From assembly GCA_964596125.1 (NCBI GenBank), contig CAZQRP010000015.1, positions 22,454-86,453 on the forward strand: DNA of 64,000 nucleotides, read 5' to 3'. Position numbers and translations under genes: made by a program. Positions within the stretch are counted from its first letter, which is position 1; each line of letters starts with the position of its first letter. This stretch comes from CAZQRP01 sp964596125 (GTDB lineage Bacteria; Chloroflexota; Dehalococcoidia; GIF9; UBA5629). The notes under the pieces are model-generated. The model made no database searches. It was given only the letters and a program-made list of their open reading frames with translations, and was not told the origin of the DNA. Positions 43,390-52,007 of this stretch are shown here, piece by piece.

Positions 43390-44037
43390 TTAACTCAATG
43401 ACTTTCTGGCTTCAATCATTTTGAATATTCCAACCGCGAGGTCTGTCACTTTTTCTACAACTAATCCGCTTGCGCTGACGTTTTCTACTGTCCGCCGGTT
43501 GATATTAGGTCCCATTACGTTCACTATAATAGCGTTAGCTATGTTCATCAGCCATGCCAGCACCCGATTTGCACTGAGCACGTGCTCCAGCAAGACCACC
43601 TTTCCTCCTGGTTTGCACACCCTCTTAACTTCCTCCAAACCCAAAATTGGATTCGGGACCGAACAGAAGACAAATGATGCTACTACTGTGTCAAATATAT
43701 TATCATTGAAATCAAGATGCTGGACGTCCATAAGAAGTAAATCAACTTTTATACCCTGCTTCACAGCTTTCTTTCTAGCACGGTTTAACATCCCTTCGCT
43801 GAAATCAATGGCTGTTATGTCAGCTTCTTTGGGATAGAAGGGAAAATTTTTACCTGTGCCAGCGCCTATTTCTAGTATTTGTTTTCCTTCGACTTTACTC
43901 CAGAGTAGCTTTCTCCAGCCGCTATAACTAGAATGCTCAACTAGCCCCTCCAAGAGGTCGTATATAGGAGCAATTTTGTCGTAACGCTTTTGAACGAATT
44001 CGTTGGATTTTTCTGCCCTGGCCATATCGCTGTTCAT
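43390..44037 (-). CDS. Class I SAM-dependent methyltransferase (UbiE-like)
   Basis: About 215 residues from the ATG at 44037; a TTG at 44049 or an ATG at 44025 are alternatives. The SAM-binding motif I is ILEIGAGTGKNFPFY, followed by DITAIDFSEGMLNRARKKA (motif II) and VASFVFCSVPNPILGLEEV with CKPGGKVVLLEHV (motif III). The arrangement is that of the UbiE/PmtA type methyltransferases acting on lipids or quinones. A hydrophobic stretch near 160-180 (LAWLMNIANAIIVNVMG) suggests a membrane-associated substrate. Single gene. Confidence 0.86.
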   Translation of the reverse strand: MNSDMARAEKSNEFVQKRYDKIAPIYDLLEGLVEHSSYSGWRKLLWSKVEGKQILEIGAGTGKNFPFYPKEADITAIDFSEGMLNRARKKAVKQGIKVDLLLMDVQHLDFNDNIFDTVVASFVFCSVPNPILGLEEVKRVCKPGGKVVLLEHVLSANRVLAWLMNIANAIIVNVMGPNINRRTVENVSASGLVVEKVTDLAVGIFKMIEARKSLS

Positions 44038-44249
44038 CGGTACAAACAACTCATTTCTCGCATCTTATTATTTTACCATTAATACACCTTAAGAATTCCC
44101 ATATAGCCAGACATTATATCTCTTCTTCTATTCGTTCGATTGTGCGAGTTGGAAACTGAGAATCAGGAGAAGGTAAAGCAAGGATTTAATAGTATTTGGT
44201 CTGATGCAAATTATCAAGGTAAGTACTGATAAAGGTAAAAATATACTTG

Positions 44250-45728
44250 TTATTTAACCTCAAACTGCCCCATCATGCCAGCATCCTCGTGCTCTAAAAT
44301 ATGGCAGTGATACATATAAAGGCCTTTATAATCAAAGGATGCAATAACTTCAACAGTTTCATTTGGATTAACGAGAATAGTATCTTTCCAGCCGCGTTCA
44401 TTTAATGGTGGCGCACGCTCATCCCGACTTAACACTTGGAACTGCACTCCATGATAGTGGAATGGATGTGCAACATTACCGCCCATTCCAGGTCCCATGC
44501 CTGTCATGACATTTCGTATTACCCAGATTTCTGTATCTCCGAATTTGACCGTTTCGTCAATCCTAGTCATATCCATTTGCTTGCCATTTATATTCACCAT
44601 CAAGCCCATTCCCATTAGATCGAAGGTTCTGGTCTTTACTGCTTTTGACGTTTCTATCTTTGGAATTGTTGCTAATTTCTCAGGAAGCGCGGTCGTATCT
44701 GCTTCTTTCCTGGCTACGGCAAAATCAATGATTTTTACACCAGTACTTTGTAAACTAATAACTTCACCGACAGAGTACTTGGAAAAATCGACGATTATCT
44801 CAGCCCTTTCACCAGGTGAAAGCCGTAATACCTTCATTTGTACCGGTGATTCTAACAAACCACCATCTGAAGCTATTTGATGAAATGGGGAACCGTCACT
44901 CAAGCTAAATTCGAAGGTCCTGGCGTTGGCACCATTCAATATCCTGAACCGGGTCTTTACTGTGCCAACTTTAACCACAGGATCTACTATCCCGTTTACA
45001 AGGATTGTGTTTCCCAGCATTCCCTGCATAATGTCTATCATAGTGGTCTTGTATAAAAGCGTTCCATCTTGGGCAAATCTCTTATCTTGTACTATCAAGG
45101 GAATATCGTTGATACCGTAGTCATCAGGCAGATTCAATTTTTCCGTGTTTTTATCATCGATAATAAATAGACCTGCAAGACCTTTGTAGACCTGATTACC
45201 GGTCTTATGAACGGGGTGAGCATGATACCATAAGGTCGCAGCAGGTTGGTTTATGATAAAATTTGGGTTCCATTCGTTTTCAGATAATATCATTTGGTGA
45301 GGCCCTCCATCCATTTCTCCGTCGACAAGCAGTCCATGCCAGTGGACGGTGGTCTCTTCTGCCAGCTTATTAATTACTCTGACATTAACATGCTCGCCTT
45401 TGCTTACTCTGATAGTCGGACCAAGGTAATCACCATTATACCCGTAGGTTTCTGTTTTTATTCCTTTTATAAACTCTTTTGTAGATCTATTGACGACAAG
45501 TTCAAGGTCGGCAGTGGATTTATTAGGCTTTTTGTCATTAAGTATGGGAGGAATAAATAGTAAATTCTTATGACCTTCGATGCTTATTGGTTTTGATTCA
45601 GGAGAATCTATTGCATCTTGCTGAGGCACCGGAATTGTTGGAGATACAGTTATATCACACCCAATGAATACAGCTAACGTTGTGAGCAATAATAAATTTG
45701 CTAAAGTGATATATTTTAGTTTACTCAT
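44250..45728 (-). CDS. Multicopper oxidase, lipoprotein-type
   Basis: 492 residues. The N-terminal signal ends in the lipobox VFIGC, so the enzyme should be lipid-anchored outside the cytoplasmic membrane. All four copper motifs are present: HWHG (with LLVDGEMDGGP), WYHAHP, HPFHYHG and the C-terminal YHCHILEHEDAGMM with the axial Met. The Met-rich MGMGL and GMGPGMGG stretch near the substrate site resembles cuprous or metal-oxidase (CueO/CotA/Mco) types. It would oxidise Cu(I), metals or phenolics with O2, which is notable in a presumed anaerobe; a detoxifying role is possible. It follows a broken small gene at 45769-46071. Confidence 0.9.
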   Translation of the reverse strand: MSKLKYITLANLLLLTTLAVFIGCDITVSPTIPVPQQDAIDSPESKPISIEGHKNLLFIPPILNDKKPNKSTADLELVVNRSTKEFIKGIKTETYGYNGDYLGPTIRVSKGEHVNVRVINKLAEETTVHWHGLLVDGEMDGGPHQMILSENEWNPNFIINQPAATLWYHAHPVHKTGNQVYKGLAGLFIIDDKNTEKLNLPDDYGINDIPLIVQDKRFAQDGTLLYKTTMIDIMQGMLGNTILVNGIVDPVVKVGTVKTRFRILNGANARTFEFSLSDGSPFHQIASDGGLLESPVQMKVLRLSPGERAEIIVDFSKYSVGEVISLQSTGVKIIDFAVARKEADTTALPEKLATIPKIETSKAVKTRTFDLMGMGLMVNINGKQMDMTRIDETVKFGDTEIWVIRNVMTGMGPGMGGNVAHPFHYHGVQFQVLSRDERAPPLNERGWKDTILVNPNETVEVIASFDYKGLYMYHCHILEHEDAGMMGQFEVK

Positions 45729-45768
45729 GCTGACTGGATTTTTAATTAGATATCTTATTTCCCTATAT

Positions 45769-46071
45769 TTATTTTAATTTAGATTCCAAAAAAAGCCGAT
45801 ATTCTGCCAGTAGTAAAGATTTATATATATGACGGACCGATGGGGCAAAGTAATTATACTCCTCCAGTCGCTCCATCATCTCTAAACTAGTAGACGCTTT
45901 TGCGGGCTTTCCCTCCCGGTACAGTTCTTCCATAATAGCATCCAGACCAATTATTCCTGACTTGGTACCGTCTGGAAAAGTAAGCTTCCGTACACCTCGA
46001 ACCGAGGCTTGGCTGCTAGCTCACTCGATACCTCAGCGATGCTCATCATCAAGATTAACATCTTCAAACAT
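45769..46071 (-). pseudogene. Small unknown protein gene with two compensating frameshifts
   Basis: A strong AAAGGAGG lies six bases before the ATG at 46071 (MFEDVNLDDE). That frame soon meets TGA codons, but the next frame gives IAEVSSELAAKPRFEVY, and the original frame then resumes with RKLTFPDGTKSGIIGLDAIM and EELYREGKPAKAS... to a stop at 45769. The pieces join into one sensible protein of about 100 residues, so two single-base indels of opposite sign have hit it. The second half (GLDAIMEELYREGK, ...YNYFAPSVRHIYKSLLLAEYRLF) looks like a conserved soluble helical family seen in anaerobes, which I cannot name. It lies 40 bases upstream of the multicopper oxidase. It may be decay or sequencing error. 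Confidence 0.6.
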
Positions 46072-46308
46072 GTTTATCCTCCTTTAGCGCACCTTTTTAT
46101 TCATATTTTTTACATCCTATACTTTTATTATCCAAAAGCTCGGCAATAGCATTTACATCTGGCCTACCCTAATAGTTGTCCAGATTTTAATATTATCCAG
46201 CGGTCTAAATCTTTTATGGTTCTCCACTGCATCATAATATTCTACTTCCTAGCCATACCTGTTAATCATCACTAATTTAAATTGACTCTAATGAGGTGGA
46301 CCCCATTG

Positions 46309-47103
46309 TTAGGACAGGAGAGAGGTGATGTTAAGGTTGAGTCCCGCAGTCCTTAATGGGTCCGATGCAAAGGATTCTACCATATCTCCTTTTATGGTTG
46401 CTACGGGGGTGGTGATGGGGGTGAAGACTTCAGCCGGTGTCCGGTAACCGAGAGCCTGATGGGGTCTCTCAGTATTGTAGAACCGGAAGTAGTTGTCCAG
46501 GCTGAATCTCGCTTCTCTGCCGTTTTGGTAGGCTCTCAGATACACTTCTTCGTACTTTACGGTCCGCCACAGCCTCTCGACGAACAGATTATCATTGTAA
46601 CTCCCCTTTCCGTCCATGCTGATCCGGATTCCGCGACTCTTCAGGAGTGCGGTGAAGTCCTCACTGGTAAACTGGCTGCCATGGTCGGTATTGAATATCT
46701 CCGGTCTGCCCTTCCTGAGCGCCTCCTCCAGCGCCTCGACACAAAAACCGGCATCCAGTGTGTTGGACAGCCTCCAGGCGAGCACGTACCGGCTGTACCA
46801 GTCGATGATGACCACCAGGTAGAGAAATCCCTTTGCTATGGGTATGTAGGTTATGTCTGCCGCCCAGACCTGGTCCGGCCGGGTTATCTTTAGGCCGCTC
46901 AGCAGGTATGGGTAGATATTGTGCTTCTTCCCGGGTTTGCTCATCCTGGGACGTCGGTAGATGGCTTTGAGTCCCATCAGGCGCATCAACCTCTGCACCC
47001 GCTTCCGGTTGACCGGATAGCCCTGATTCTTCAGGAACGCAGCTACCTTACGCGCCCCGTAGAATGATGTAGCCAGGTACTGTCGATCGATCAGCTTCAT
47101 CAA
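46309..47103 (-). CDS. IS3-family transposase OrfB (DDE integrase core)
   Basis: 264 residues from the ATG at 47103, but the frame is open to about 47245 with typical OrfB sequence (HPSLSIVRQCELLSINRSGWYY), so the functional protein is normally made as an OrfA-OrfB fusion by -1 frameshifting. The HTH_21 region is YGARKVAAFLKNQGYPVNRKR. The DDE core runs from WAADITYIPI (first Asp) and FNTDHGSQFTS (second Asp) to the Glu in NDNLFVERLWR, then FYNTERPHQALGYRTPAEVF. All three acidic residues are present. Confidence 0.9.
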   Translation of the reverse strand: MMKLIDRQYLATSFYGARKVAAFLKNQGYPVNRKRVQRLMRLMGLKAIYRRPRMSKPGKKHNIYPYLLSGLKITRPDQVWAADITYIPIAKGFLYLVVIIDWYSRYVLAWRLSNTLDAGFCVEALEEALRKGRPEIFNTDHGSQFTSEDFTALLKSRGIRISMDGKGSYNDNLFVERLWRTVKYEEVYLRAYQNGREARFSLDNYFRFYNTERPHQALGYRTPAEVFTPITTPVATIKGDMVESFASDPLRTAGLNLNITSLLS

Positions 47104-47237
47104 GGTAAGATTCTCCTCGGAGATTCCTTTTGGCCGGTAATACCACCCAGAGCGGTTGATAGATAGTAATTCGCACTGCCGGACTATCGAGAGCGACGGA
47201 TGCTTGCGGTCAACCGTCTCGCGCCGCCGCTCTACGC

Positions 47238-47494
47238 TCAGCGACCTAAAGCCCTGTCGAGAAAATCCCGCTCTACCTTGAGCTGCTCTATCTCCTGATA
47301 TAACCGAGCAATTAGATTTTCATCTTCTTTCTTTTTCCGAGCATGGTCCTTGCCAAAGATGCTAGCCGCCTCATCCTGGAGGTCTTTCTTCCACCTGGTT
47401 ACCATATTGGGATGTACTTCATATCTGGCGGCTATCCGGGCGATTGTCTCTTCGCCTTGAACGAGGGGCTGTGTTTCCTTCTACTTTCTTTCAT
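47238..47494 (-). pseudogene. IS3-family OrfA, frameshifted by a small deletion
   Basis: From the ATG at 47494 the frame reads MKESRRKHSPSFKAK and stops soon after. In the adjacent frame the family continues: EETIARIAARYEVHPNMVTRWK, KDLQDEAASIF and the leucine-zipper LYQEIEQLKVERDFLDRALGR before the stop at 47238. Compared with intact OrfA a short stretch (about eight residues and a frame) is missing between FKAK and EETIA. The 257-base length is not a multiple of three, as expected. Confidence 0.8.
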
Positions 47495-47671
47495 GTCTTG
47501 CTCCTTCTTGTTTTTCTATTTTAGGGGCAAGACACCACCTTAACAACCTGTCCAAATTCCGGGGACCACCTCATCCTACCCTTAATGTACAAGCTATAAA
47601 AGAAAGGCAATCCTCATTCATATATTCCTCTTTTTTGAATGCAGACCGCACCTTTAGTTTTAACATCACCC

Positions 47672-47917
47672 TCAGGTCGCGGCTACGAAGTAGAGTTCAT
47701 CGTCATCTTTCACTGGCTCATCCATCTCCATTGGAGATAGATGAGCTCTATTCATATAGATATTAAAAAAATCGCCAGATATTATTTTTTTGAATTCCCC
47801 AAACTGTTTTACTAAAGAGTCTAAACATTCACTGACAGTTATCCCATCTACCTCGATTACTCTCTTGTCATTCGTATAATGCAAAAAATCATTGGGGATT
47901 CGTATTTTTACACTCAT
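47672..47917 (-). CDS. MoaD/ThiS-family-like small protein without C-terminal Gly-Gly
   Basis: 81 residues from the ATG at 47917 (MSVKIRIPNDFLHYTNDKR), preceded by AAGGGTGG. The beta-grasp pattern is visible: VEVDGITVSECLDSLV-type helix (here IEVDGITVSECLDSLVKQFG), FNIYMNR and the acidic VKDDDELYFV. The C-terminus is FVAAT rather than the Gly-Gly needed for sulfur carrier activity, so a carrier role is doubtful. Stand-alone gene; the function is unknown. Confidence 0.75.
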   Translation of the reverse strand: MSVKIRIPNDFLHYTNDKRVIEVDGITVSECLDSLVKQFGEFKKIISGDFFNIYMNRAHLSPMEMDEPVKDDDELYFVAAT

Positions 47918-48162
47918 ACCACCCTTATTCAAAAAGTTATTACAATAAATAATTTGAATTCCCAGCACAATTCTACTATTTCAATGCGAGGTTATCAATA
48001 AATGAATGCCTTAAACAGAACTTGTAGGTCAAGGTTCGATACACAAAATATAGATGGCGGCCGGAGCGGCTTTCGCGGGTAACCAGAGGCATTGACAGCC
48101 AACAATCGGCGCTCCTAAAATAGTCACAGATTGGTTTGATATAGGAAATCCTGGATTGAACA

Positions 48163-48642
48163 ATGCCTAGGAATATTCTATTTGTTTGTACGGGAAATAC
48201 ATGTCGTAGTCCCATGGCACAAGTTCTTTTCAGAAAAACGGTGGCCAAAGACCCGTTACTTCGGTCCGCTGGAATCAAGGTGGACTCCGCTGGGGCTATT
48301 GCGGGTGGAGCGCCGGCAACGCCAGAGGCAATTCAAGTTATGCGTGATTACGGCTTAGATTTAAGTGGCCACCGATCAAAGTTTCTTGTTAGCAGGTTAA
48401 TAAAGTGGGCGGATTTGATTCTAGTGATGAAAGCCAGGCAGAAGCAGGTAGTTGTGTCTCGATACCCTTCTGCAGCTGATAAAACCCATGTTTTATCCGA
48501 GTATGTTGGGCAGGAAGGAGACATCCCTGACCCCGCTGGCTTTGGAGTTGGAGCTTACCAGAGTTGCGCGGCTATCCTTTCGTCTTTACTTTTAAAACTA
48601 ACTGAGAGGCTGAGGGAAGAGGAGCGTAATAAGGGTAAGTAG
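48163..48642 (+). CDS. Low-molecular-weight protein tyrosine phosphatase/arsenate reductase-like
   Basis: 159 residues. The phosphate loop is CTGNTCRSP with the nucleophile Cys9 and Arg15 (CX5R), and the acid motif DP in EGDIPDPAGFG (near residue 128) completes the active site. This pattern is of LMW-PTPs, which dephosphorylate protein Tyr-P or Arg-P; some are arsenate reductases. The N-terminus MPRNILFVCTGNTCRSP begins right at the first strand. No neighbour indicates the substrate (no kinase next to it). Confidence 0.88.
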   Translation: MPRNILFVCTGNTCRSPMAQVLFRKTVAKDPLLRSAGIKVDSAGAIAGGAPATPEAIQVMRDYGLDLSGHRSKFLVSRLIKWADLILVMKARQKQVVVSRYPSAADKTHVLSEYVGQEGDIPDPAGFGVGAYQSCAAILSSLLLKLTERLREEERNKGK

Positions 48643-48739
48643 GCAACATACATATTATCAAAACTGGATTTAACTTTTTAACGGTTTGTTTGCCACTGCT
48701 TAAGGCGGATAAAAATTGGCGATAACTAGAAGATGTGCT

Positions 48740-50023
48740 CTATATGTACAATACTTTAGGACTCTTTAGGAATGATGTTACTATCATACTGGATACCATG
48801 AGAAGCGCACCTGACAAGAAAGCAATATCATAGCTACCACTCATATCAAAGATATATCCAGCCAGTATAGGTCCACTTATACCACCAATCGCCCAGGCAA
48901 TAGAGACAACTCCGACAAGTATGCCCAATGACTTTGTTCCGTAATACTCAGGTATCATGGACATACGTATTGGCATAGTGGCTCCAAATCCAAAGCCGTA
49001 GACCGCCCCTAAAGCTAAAAGCATCCAGAGATTCTCGGTATGCATTAATAGAAGTAGCACTATAGCCTGGAGTGCCAGGAGTAAAAGTAGAGTGTTCCTA
49101 TTACCAGTTTTTCTAGCGATTTGCCATACTAATAGTTTGCCTGTTATATTGCCGGCGCTCATGAAACTAATAATCAATGCTGCTGAAGTAGCAGCTATAC
49201 CCGCATCTGTAGCGTAAGGAACTATGTGGACGATGATGAAATAGAATCCAACCGCTGTCACCAACCCGACAGTCATTATTACCCAGACGGGGTATGTCCT
49301 GATTGCTTCCAGGACTGATAATTCTTTTGTATATGTTAATTGAACACCACTATTATTGATATTCTTGCTTTTGTTTGTGTTGCCATGAGCAACACTGGAA
49401 ATTGGTGGAGGCTTTTTCCCCAATACTATAATAGATGGAATAGCTACACAAAAGACTATTAATGCTACTAGCAAATATGCAGAGCGCCATCCAAAACTAT
49501 TAATAAAATAGGCCATAATTGGCGGTACCAGCATGTTTCCAACCGTTAGTCCACTGGTAAGTATTCCCACTGCCAAGACCCTTTTTTCCACAAACCATCG
49601 GGAGACTGTAGCAATAAGTGGAGTCCAGCATGTACCCATACAAAAACCAACAAGTAAGCCAAAGAATATATAAAGTTGCCAGAGTGAAGTAAGAAAATAC
49701 ATTAACACATATCCCAATCCACCTAATAAGGTTCCACTGACGATTACCCACCTTGCTCCGTATTTATCTGTCACTCGCCCCGCCAGTATACCGAAAGCAC
49801 CAGCTATTCCTTCTACGGTGGAAAGAGCAGCAGAAACAACTGCTCTCGTCCAGCCAAACTCCTCCATAATTGGTTTGAGAAAAATTCCAAAGGAAAGCTC
49901 GGCCCCATAGATTCCAAGCATTGTTAATGTTGTTGCTATAAGTACCAGCCAGCTATAATGGGGGAACATTCTATTACTGGAAGTGGTTTTATTTGAGTAC
50001 AGTTTCATAAAATTAACTGCCAC
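48740..50023 (-). CDS. MFS transporter, monocarboxylate/oxalate-formate antiporter-like
   Basis: 427 residues with 12 membrane segments. Segment 1-2 reads PHYSWLVLIATTLTMLG and SFGIFLKPIMEEFGWTRAVV, then RVTDKYGARWVIV in loop 2-3. It has the same architecture as the carrier at 30479-31804 and similar motifs in the middle loop. Likely a small-acid carrier. A dispersed repeat copy lies directly upstream of its start codon (50051-50190), where its promoter should be. Confidence 0.88.
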   Translation of the reverse strand: MAVNFMKLYSNKTTSSNRMFPHYSWLVLIATTLTMLGIYGAELSFGIFLKPIMEEFGWTRAVVSAALSTVEGIAGAFGILAGRVTDKYGARWVIVSGTLLGGLGYVLMYFLTSLWQLYIFFGLLVGFCMGTCWTPLIATVSRWFVEKRVLAVGILTSGLTVGNMLVPPIMAYFINSFGWRSAYLLVALIVFCVAIPSIIVLGKKPPPISSVAHGNTNKSKNINNSGVQLTYTKELSVLEAIRTYPVWVIMTVGLVTAVGFYFIIVHIVPYATDAGIAATSAALIISFMSAGNITGKLLVWQIARKTGNRNTLLLLLALQAIVLLLLMHTENLWMLLALGAVYGFGFGATMPIRMSMIPEYYGTKSLGILVGVVSIAWAIGGISGPILAGYIFDMSGSYDIAFLSGALLMVSSMIVTSFLKSPKVLYI

Positions 50024-50050
50024 GTATTATATATACTTCATAAATACATT

Positions 50051-50190
50051 TCTATATCACGCGTATGTCTAGGACCTGTAGTCGCTCAATACTAGTGGTC
50101 CTACTCACTGGCCATCTCTTGAATAGAACTGATTAGAATTACATGGGGATTTCAAGTGACTTTAATGTTAACCAAACTGTACATTCAGAT
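50051..50190 (-). repeat. Dispersed intergenic repeat, copy 3
   Basis: The minus strand reads the same blocks as copy 2 (40492-40715), from AACATTAAAGTCACTTGAAA through CCCCATGTA to CCACTAGTATTGAGCGACT. Here TAGGACC and GGTCCTA flank the last block as perfect 7-base inverted arms. It lacks the AT-rich tail of the other copies. It starts 28 bases upstream of the MFS gene and so could carry its promoter. Confidence 0.65.
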
Positions 50191-50302
50191 CAAAAGTGTG
50201 ACGGGGAGGAGCTTGGCCATCTTATTCAGAATGACTTTTAAGTTTAATATGGCTATACTTAACACTAAACTGAGATGAAAGATCTAATCAGGAGGTGAAA
50301 AA

Positions 50303-50509
50303 ATGCCGATTGTTCATGTAGATTTCTGGGAGGGCGTTGGGCAGGAAAAAGTTAAAACGATGATACGGGGTATAACAAATGTCATGGTTGATTTGGGCGT
50401 CCCGGAACATGCTATAGAAGTAATCGTTCATGAAATTCCTAAAACCCACTGGGGCATTGGTGGTGAGCCAGCTTCAGAAAAACTCAAAGATATATCACCA
50501 CCCAAGTAG
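50303..50509 (+). CDS. 4-oxalocrotonate tautomerase-family protein
   Basis: 68 residues. After removal of Met the N-terminal residue is Pro (MPIVHVDFWEG), the catalytic base of the family. The helix EKVKTMIRGITNVMVDLGVPEHAIEVIVHEIPKTHWGIGG and the GxGG-like turn match 4-OT subunits (read in segments). Members tautomerise enol/keto acids or dehalogenate; they form hexamers. Strong AGGAGG before the ATG. Single gene. Confidence 0.9.
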   Translation: MPIVHVDFWEGVGQEKVKTMIRGITNVMVDLGVPEHAIEVIVHEIPKTHWGIGGEPASEKLKDISPPK

Positions 50510-50643
50510 CGTCTGACCTTTATACTTTTTTCTAAGGCAAGTATTATTTTTCAGTGCCGTGTTTGTATTTGCGTGAAGCACTAACGCATACAATCTGGCT
50601 GAATGCTGACTGAAAGTTCAATAATAGCTGCAAGACTTCGGAA

Positions 50644-51219
50644 TTACGCCTTGGCGATAATCAAATAATGATAAGGGCCGCTTTCTTTGACAATCTGTAT
50701 TGTGAAGCCGGCCGTCTCAATCAGGCGTACCGCCCTTTGTTCGTCAAATCGTATTTTCAGGGGAGGGCCTATATCCATTGGCTCTTTCTTCCAATCCAGA
50801 TTGGCCAGTCTGCCAGTGGACTTGACCATTTTCCGGGCGTTTTCTAAGACTCTGGACGGGTCTTGAAAATCGTGGAGGGCCGTCCCAAAGAAGACAATAT
50901 CGGCGCATCGCTCGCATATTACCAATTCTTCAGCCTTCCCTACAGTGAGATTCAGATTTTCAAGTCCCTCTCTGGCCGCTTTTTCTTTCAGACTGGCTAT
51001 TGACTCAGCATTCGTATCCAGGCCATATACTTTTCCTTTTTTACCAACTATCCTAGCAGCTGGTAAAGCAAAGAAACCGTTGCCGCAGCCTATGTCTACG
51101 AAGGTGAACCCCAGACTTAAACCAATGCTGAATAGTATGGCTTCCGGGTCCTGCCATTTTCTCCTCTCATGGTCATCAAAATGCTGGTGAATGCCTCTTT
51201 CGGGTTTCAAGATAGCCAC
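50644..51219 (-). CDS. Class I SAM-dependent methyltransferase
   Basis: 191 residues. Motif I is FVDIGCGNGFFALPAA, followed by VYGLDTNAESIASLKEKA and the post-motif region ADIVFFGTALHDFQDPSRVLENA, then KSTGRLANLDWKKE. The N-terminal HQHFDDHERRKWQDPEAIL resembles arsenite- and UbiE-type methyltransferases often seen in anaerobes. Substrate unknown. The first residues MAILKPERGIHQHF begin close to the SAM domain, so no extra domain is present. Confidence 0.87.
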   Translation of the reverse strand: MAILKPERGIHQHFDDHERRKWQDPEAILFSIGLSLGFTFVDIGCGNGFFALPAARIVGKKGKVYGLDTNAESIASLKEKAAREGLENLNLTVGKAEELVICERCADIVFFGTALHDFQDPSRVLENARKMVKSTGRLANLDWKKEPMDIGPPLKIRFDEQRAVRLIETAGFTIQIVKESGPYHYLIIAKA

Positions 51220-51474
51220 CTTATTCTGCTGGAATTAAAATCTGGAGCTTGTTTAGATATTAACGTAACATCTCCATGCCAGTCAAAACGGAATATATTC
51301 TGGCCTAATATTTAATAGGTAACAAAACAGGCTCATGTTCATTTCTATTGCGAATTCGTTAATAGTTATCCAGAACTAAAAATATAAATTAATGACTATA
51401 AATAAGTCTATACGCATTGATATTGCACAATGACTAATCTATCTTAATCGTAATAAAACAAGGAGGTAGACTAA

Positions 51475-51627
51475 ATGTAAGCATGCTGTATGAAATGTCG
51501 AACTAAGAGGGAAATTAAAGATGCTAAGGCCATAGTAATAAAGTATGGTAAACCGGCGACTCAGGGCACGTGTCCTTCCTGCGGCACAAAGATATTCAGA
51601 ATCGGAAATAGTCGAATAGCTCTTTAG
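51475..51627 (+). pseudogene. DUF5679-like zinc protein with a stop at codon 2 (or restart at 51490)
   Basis: AAGGAGG lies seven bases before ATG 51475, but the second codon is TAA; the rest of the frame then reads A-C-C-M-K-C-R-T-K, exactly as expected for the family start (M-x-A-x-C-M-K-C-R). A single C-to-T change (CAA to TAA) would explain it. Translation could restart at the ATG at 51490 and give 45 residues, MKCRTKREIKDAKAIVIKYG and so on, with CPSC near the C-terminus. The family binds zinc with two Cys pairs; the restart form keeps the CxxC at 28-31 and only Cys3 of the first pair. Function of the family is unknown. Confidence 0.7.
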
Positions 51628-51641
51628 GCTTATAATACTTG

Positions 51642-51881
51642 CTAGGAGATGCGAATTGATAGGCAGGTTACCGTTCTGATAACACCATCTATGGAATGGA
51701 TACTTTTGATAACCAGATTCCCAATAGCGTTAAAGTCATCTTGTTCGACTACAGTAATAACATCGTATAGACCAGTTACAGCATCAACGGATTTAATTTC
51801 CCCCATCTTTGAAAGGTTAGCAACGACCTCTTTGGTCTTACCCACTTTCGTTTTGATGAGTATAAATGCGTTCGCCGCCAT
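51642..51881 (-). CDS. Stand-alone Lrp/AsnC ligand-binding (RAM) domain protein
   Basis: 79 residues with no DNA-binding domain. The pattern AFILIKTKVGKTKEVVANLSKMGEIKSVDAVTGLYDVITVVEQDD (read in segments) is the beta-alpha-beta-beta-alpha-beta RAM fold of the Lrp/AsnC C-terminus. AGGAGG precedes the ATG. Such proteins usually form rings that bind amino acids and may modulate a partner regulator. A second, more divergent one lies at 54939-55280, at the other end of the same minus-strand cluster. Confidence 0.88.
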   Translation of the reverse strand: MAANAFILIKTKVGKTKEVVANLSKMGEIKSVDAVTGLYDVITVVEQDDFNAIGNLVIKSIHSIDGVIRTVTCLSIRIS

Positions 51882-52007
51882 TCTTCAAAACCTCCTAACT
51901 GCTAGCTTGCTTAAAGATGGCACCAGCTATTGCCATACAGCCATGACCAGTGCCTTTCTTTATTCTCATCTTCTGTCACCCAATCTAATTTGTTCTTAAA
52001 GTATATT

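Larger units (their letters stand above)
46292..47573 (-). mobile_element. IS3-family insertion sequence, about 1.28 kb
   Basis: The ends are inverted repeats: TGAGGTGGACCCC...GGACAGG at 46292-46318 and, inverted, TGAGGTGGTCCCC...GGACAGG at 47547-47573. They match at about 20 of 27 positions. It carries orfA (damaged) and orfB of the IS3 type on the minus strand. No clear target-site duplication is seen in the flanks (TCTAA versus TCCTA). The damaged orfA means it cannot transpose on its own. Confidence 0.85.

Noticed and set aside
46616..47543. Short plus-strand frames inside the IS3 element
   Set aside because: They are antisense to the transposase genes and have no ribosome-binding sites.
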